Shown piece after piece: positions 60,704-64,000 of a stretch of 64,000 nucleotides of DNA. The stretch lies in NCBI RefSeq assembly GCF_024793945.1, contig NZ_JANUSD010000021.1, positions 18,153-82,152 on the forward strand. Reading direction: 5' to 3'. Source of the DNA: Emticicia fluvialis. GTDB lineage: Bacteria; Bacteroidota; Bacteroidia; Cytophagales; Spirosomataceae. Within the stretch, counting starts at the first letter, position 1. Each line of letters starts with the position of its first letter. The position numbers and the translations under genes are program-made. The notes beneath the pieces are model-generated. The model worked only from the letters and a program-made list of their open reading frames with translations, searched no databases and was not told the DNA's origin.

Positions 60704-62266
60704 ATGAAAAAAACAATCTTCTACCTGGTGCTATGCCTCAGTTTATCGGCACAGGCGCAGCAAAAGTTTTTTACAATCAGCAAAGAGCTACTGCAAGACA
60801 AAATTAAAGGTGGCTGGGCAGGCCAGACCATCGGCGTTACCTTTGGAGGCCCCATGGAGTTCAGGTACAATGGTACTATTATTAATGACTATCAGCCCAT
60901 ACCCTGGTATGATGGCTACCTGAGAAAAACCATGATTGAAAACCCGGGGCTTTATGATGACCTGTACATGGATTTAACCTTTGTGGATGTGCTTGAAAAA
61001 GAAGGGCTGGATGCTCCGGTTGAATCTCATGCCAAAGCCTATGCCAATGCAGGCTATGCTTTATGGCATGCCAATCAGGCCGGGCGCTACAATATATTAC
61101 ATCAGATTATGCCTCCTCAGTCTGGTCATTGGTTACACAATCCGCATGCCGATTGTATCGATTATCAGATTGAATGCGATTTCGCAGGGCTGATGTCGCC
61201 CGGCATGCCCAATACGGCTTCGAAAATCTCAGACAGGATAGGCCATATCATGAATTATGGCGACGGCTGGTATGGGGGCGTTTTTCTGGGTGCCTGCTAT
61301 ACACTGGCTTTTACGTCTAATAACATTGAGTATATTATTAATGAGGCATTGAAAACAATTCCGAAGCAAAGCGAGTATTATAAATGTATAGCTGATGTAA
61401 TAAAATACTACAAGTTGTATCCGAACGACTGGAAAAAAACCTGGTATGCTTTGCAGGAGCGGTGGTCTGACGATGTGGGGTGTCCTGATGGCGTTTATAC
61501 ACCTTTTAATATTGATGCCAAGTTGAATTCGGCCTATGTGGTGCTGGGCTTACTTTATGGTAAAGGTGATTTTACCAAAACCATAGAAATAACCACCCGT
61601 TGCGGGCAAGATGCCGACTGTAATCCATCGTCAGCCTGTGGAATACTGGGAACCATGCTGGGGTATTCTAAAATACCGGCTTACTGGAAGTTGGGTCTGA
61701 AAGATGCAGAAGACATAGATTTTAAATACACCACCATATCGTTGAACGACGTTTACGGAATTGGCATGAAGCATGCCCTGCAGAATATAGAACGCAACGG
61801 TGGAAAGGTAACTGGTATGCAGGTAAGTATTCTTTTGCAAAAGCCTGAGGTAGTTAGGTTTGAACAGAGTTTTGAAAATACGTATCCGGTCGATAAAATA
61901 TTTGTATATAAAAGCCTGAAAGATGAATACAGTTTTGATTTTGAAGGTACGGGTGTAGTAATAAAAGGTGTTGCCGAGAAGAAAGACCAGGCAACAAAAG
62001 ACATAGTATTAAACACAGAAGTTTATATTGATGGCAAACTGATGGAAACGGTTGAGATGCCGACGGAATTCAGAACCCGCAGGCATGAGCTTTTCTGGAA
62101 TTACGAGTTGCCTAAAGGTAAACATAAAGTGGTTGTAAAATTGCTAAACCCCTCTGTTCAGCATGATTTACGGGTAAATGACATCATTGTATATAATGAT
62201 ACGCCGGGCACTGAGGCGAACCAGAAAATTTACCGGTTCGGCCAACCCAAAAAATTTAAACCTTAA
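60704..62266 (+). CDS. Exported ADP-ribosylglycohydrolase-family protein
   Basis: 520 residues with signal peptide (MKKTIFYLVLCLSLSAQAQ). The ADPRH fold spans ~30-360: GGWAGQTIGVTFGGPMEF, the first acidic metal cluster DDLYMDLTFVDV, and the second RCGQDADCNPSSACGILGTMLGY. A C-terminal beta domain (~370-520) may bind carbohydrate. The ADPRH family removes ADP-ribose from proteins, but this secreted Bacteroidota branch may act on another glycoside. It is followed at 75 bases by a LolA-like gene. Confidence 0.82.
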   Translation: MKKTIFYLVLCLSLSAQAQQKFFTISKELLQDKIKGGWAGQTIGVTFGGPMEFRYNGTIINDYQPIPWYDGYLRKTMIENPGLYDDLYMDLTFVDVLEKEGLDAPVESHAKAYANAGYALWHANQAGRYNILHQIMPPQSGHWLHNPHADCIDYQIECDFAGLMSPGMPNTASKISDRIGHIMNYGDGWYGGVFLGACYTLAFTSNNIEYIINEALKTIPKQSEYYKCIADVIKYYKLYPNDWKKTWYALQERWSDDVGCPDGVYTPFNIDAKLNSAYVVLGLLYGKGDFTKTIEITTRCGQDADCNPSSACGILGTMLGYSKIPAYWKLGLKDAEDIDFKYTTISLNDVYGIGMKHALQNIERNGGKVTGMQVSILLQKPEVVRFEQSFENTYPVDKIFVYKSLKDEYSFDFEGTGVVIKGVAEKKDQATKDIVLNTEVYIDGKLMETVEMPTEFRTRRHELFWNYELPKGKHKVVVKLLNPSVQHDLRVNDIIVYNDTPGTEANQKIYRFGQPKKFKP

Positions 62267-62341
62267 TCAGTAAAACAGGTCTATATATATAGATTGCCAT
62301 AAGTGAGACGTTCTATAGTAAATTAATTAATCAGACAACAA

Positions 62342-63067
62342 ATGAAGAAAGCAGTAATCAGTATCATCGCATTTGCCGTTTCTACCAGCATAGCTCTGGC
62401 GCAAACCGCCCAAGATGTTTTAGATAAGTACGTTGAAGCCACAGGGGGCAAGTCGCTCTGGGACGGCGTAAATACATATACACTTAAGCAAAGCTTTAAA
62501 AGTGGCACTGCTGCCGATTATGACATGGATGTGAAAGCCTCGCTGGCCGATGGTTCAATGTCTAAATCGAAAACAATTTTGCGACGCACATTTATATATG
62601 GTATAAAGGGCAACAGTGGTTGGTTTAAAGTGCCTTTGGGTACTGGCGATAAAGCCACCCAGTATGAAACCAAAGACCTGAATCAGAAAGAGCAGGATAA
62701 TATGAAGCGCGAAATTACAGAACTGATACTGCCTTTCTGGAATTACCAGAAAAAAGGCTATGTAGCTACGCTTGTTGGTACTGAAACAGTCAATGGTAAG
62801 AAGGTTAACCATGTAGAGCTAAATGGCAAGGGCGTAAAGTATAACCTTTATTTTGACCAGGCCAATGGGTTGCTGGTAAGAAAAAAACTGACGCTTTCGC
62901 CAGCTGAAGTAATTACAGAAGATTATACCAATTATGCAACGTCGCCCTACGGTATCAAATATCCGTCTGAGGGAACCTACAGCAACACAGCCGAAAAACG
63001 CTCGGTTAAGCTGACAACCAGTATTGTTTTCAACGACAACATCTCTGCTTCGGCATTTGCCCGTTAA
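62342..63067 (+). CDS. LolA-like outer-membrane lipoprotein-sorting family protein
   Basis: 241 residues with signal peptide (cleavage near ALAQTAQ). After AQDVLDKYVEATGGKSLWDGVNTYTLKQSF the beta-rich LolA/LolB half-barrel pattern follows. Many Bacteroidota proteins of this type are not true LolA, so only family placement is given. Ends in a strong bidirectional terminator. Confidence 0.75.
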   Translation: MKKAVISIIAFAVSTSIALAQTAQDVLDKYVEATGGKSLWDGVNTYTLKQSFKSGTAADYDMDVKASLADGSMSKSKTILRRTFIYGIKGNSGWFKVPLGTGDKATQYETKDLNQKEQDNMKREITELILPFWNYQKKGYVATLVGTETVNGKKVNHVELNGKGVKYNLYFDQANGLLVRKKLTLSPAEVITEDYTNYATSPYGIKYPSEGTYSNTAEKRSVKLTTSIVFNDNISASAFAR

Positions 63068-63081
63068 CAGCTAGTGCCAGA

Positions 63082-63122
63082 ACAAGAAAAGCCCGCTGAA
63101 TTTATCGGCGGGCTTTTCTTGT
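63082..63122. terminator. Bidirectional intrinsic terminator
   Basis: ACAAGAAAAGCCCGC (63082-63096) pairs perfectly with GCGGGCTTTTCTTGT (63108-63122), 15 bp, between convergent genes. Confidence 0.93.
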
Positions 63123-63137
63123 CTATATATATAGGTT

Positions 63138-63605
63138 TTAGTTTCGCTTTTTCTGCAGGTTCTTTTTCTCTTCGTGGGTTTCGGTGGCTTCTTCTATTGA
63201 GTGAGATATAAATGCGTCATCTTCCATCTGAGCCAGATCGGCCAGCTTTCTGTAAAATCCTTTGGCTTTCTCAAGCTCGTCTTCTGTTAAATCCTCAATG
63301 TCGACCAGCCGGTTACTGGCCTTCTCGCTAGACGCTATCAATTCGTTAAGTTTAATCTGCAATGCAATAGTGTCTTTGTTCTGCGACTGCTGAATAATAA
63401 AAACCATCAGAAACGTGATGATGGTGGTTCCGGTGTTAATAACCAATTGCCAGGTATCAGAGAAATTGAACAGCGGGCCCGATACCGCCCAGACAATTAT
63501 AATTAGCAATGCCAGTAAAAAAGCATAGGGGCTTCCGGTTGCCTTGGTTACCTTTTTTGAGAATTGGCCAAACAGGCCCATTACTCCGTTATTGTTGTTG
63601 TCCAT
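63138..63605 (-). CDS. Low-affinity iron permease family small membrane protein
   Basis: 155 residues. Two helices (~28-46, 57-75) with WAVSGPLFNFSDTWQLVINTGTTIITFLMVF, the family signature, then QQSQNKDTIALQIKLNELI and an acidic helical C-terminus. The fungal Fet4 family gave the name; the bacterial members' role is not proven. No other iron gene is in the window. Confidence 0.85.
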   Translation of the reverse strand: MDNNNNGVMGLFGQFSKKVTKATGSPYAFLLALLIIIVWAVSGPLFNFSDTWQLVINTGTTIITFLMVFIIQQSQNKDTIALQIKLNELIASSEKASNRLVDIEDLTEDELEKAKGFYRKLADLAQMEDDAFISHSIEEATETHEEKKNLQKKRN

Positions 63606-63838
63606 GTGTTTTAAATAGTTAATTGTAGATTTTTGAATGGAAATAAGGAATAATTAAAAAAACTGTACCACCCTTTGAGTTGTAAAAAGTGCTTATAATC
63701 TTACCTGTAACTTTAAAAAGGAGGTATAGTTATTGCACAAAACCAAGAACTAATATAAACTTTATGGATGGTATGATTTATAAGTAACTGAAGATAAGGG
63801 GAGTAGGGTTTAGGGTATAAAAAACTTTGGGGGAAGGC

Positions 63839-63870
63839 CTTGACAAAGGCTAAAAAGTGGCGTACCTTTG
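63839..63870 (+). promoter_or_regulatory. Strong outward promoter, possibly of an rRNA operon
   Basis: CTTG/TTGACA at 63839-63845 and TACCTTTG at 63863-63870 are 20 bases apart, the consensus spacing. The G-rich leader that follows to 64000 contains no open reading frame. Strong promoters of this form with long untranslated leaders precede rRNA operons in Bacteroidota; rRNA itself is outside the window. Confidence 0.6.
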
Positions 63871-64000
63871 CAGTCCGAAAAATGGAAGAAACACTGAGCG
63901 TTACATAGCATGAGCATAGTAAAAAGGTGGGAATCAGGGAATTGGGGGATGGGTAAAAAAAAGAGTAAAATTAATTTGGAGTTGTAAAAATAAAGTCAGA
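63871..64000 (+). other. Untranslated leader region to window edge
   Basis: About 130 bases of G-rich sequence downstream of the promoter, without coding potential. No tRNA or rRNA start is recognisable before the window ends. The upstream part of this spacer, 63606-63838, also shows no gene. Confidence 0.4.

Overview
This window looks like a chromosomal segment of a Bacteroidota bacterium, most likely a Cytophagales-type member. The signs are a GldH gliding lipoprotein, a PorZ-like protein with a type IX secretion C-terminal domain, promoters matching TTTG-N19/20-TAnnTTTG, near-absence of Shine-Dalgarno sequences, many SPI/SPII-exported proteins, and a trnY-trnG-trnT-tuf cluster. No phage, IS element or CRISPR array was seen. 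The assignment below phylum is inference.

Layout. 1-18.5 kb: mixed housekeeping and envelope genes. These are a truncated serine hydrolase, polyprenyl synthase, patatin, fatty-acid hydroxylase-type membrane enzyme, AI-2E-type permease, a MacB/FtsX permease with an apparent sigma-54 promoter and upstream inverted repeat, OxyR with both redox cysteines, an SF1 helicase, a Tat-exported propeller, a DEAD-box helicase, a lipoprotein and a GH20 hexosaminidase. 18.6-27.4 kb: a sulfur island (TauE exporter, CstB-like persulfide dioxygenase/rhodanese, TsdA-like dihaem cytochrome, OprD-like porin, and two copies of a split YeeE/YedE permease). Three of its transcription units carry the same operator-like motif, centred 43.5 bases before the inferred start, plus a TAnnTTTG element. 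27.5-38 kb: PmoA-like protein, a 213-bp tandem repeat array built of small hairpins, dipeptide epimerase, ComB, FolA, HemB, a Lon-N-domain protein, GldH, RicT/PSP1 with a long Q/N/P/G tail, PurD and a membrane-anchored metallopeptidase. 38-52 kb: CcmF-type haem lyase, PorZ, M1 peptidase, MFS transporters, GreA with a terminator-like leader hairpin, Fmt, S10 peptidase, Nudix hydrolase and a lipoprotein. 52.4-57.6 kb: tRNA-Cys, an ECF sigma/membrane protein/beta-barrel operon, then tRNA-Tyr, tRNA-Gly, tRNA-Thr and tuf. The Gly and Thr tRNA genes are each followed by a partial 3' copy of themselves carrying a similar inserted hairpin. 57.7-64 kb: TetA-type MFS, CBS protein, alpha/beta hydrolase, exported ADP-ribosylglycohydrolase-like protein, LolA-like protein and a small iron-permease-family protein. 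The window ends with a strong promoter-like sequence reading outward, possibly of an rRNA operon.

How parts fit together. The sulfur island reads as a sulfide/persulfide detoxification and thiosulfate-handling module: CstB-type enzymes oxidise persulfides to sulfite/thiosulfate, TauE exports sulfite or related anions, TsdA-type cytochromes couple two thiosulfates to tetrathionate, and YeeE/YedE proteins move reduced sulfur species. The CcmF-type lyase 11-15 kb away could mature such cytochromes. All functional statements come from motifs and family knowledge read by eye; no database search was run.
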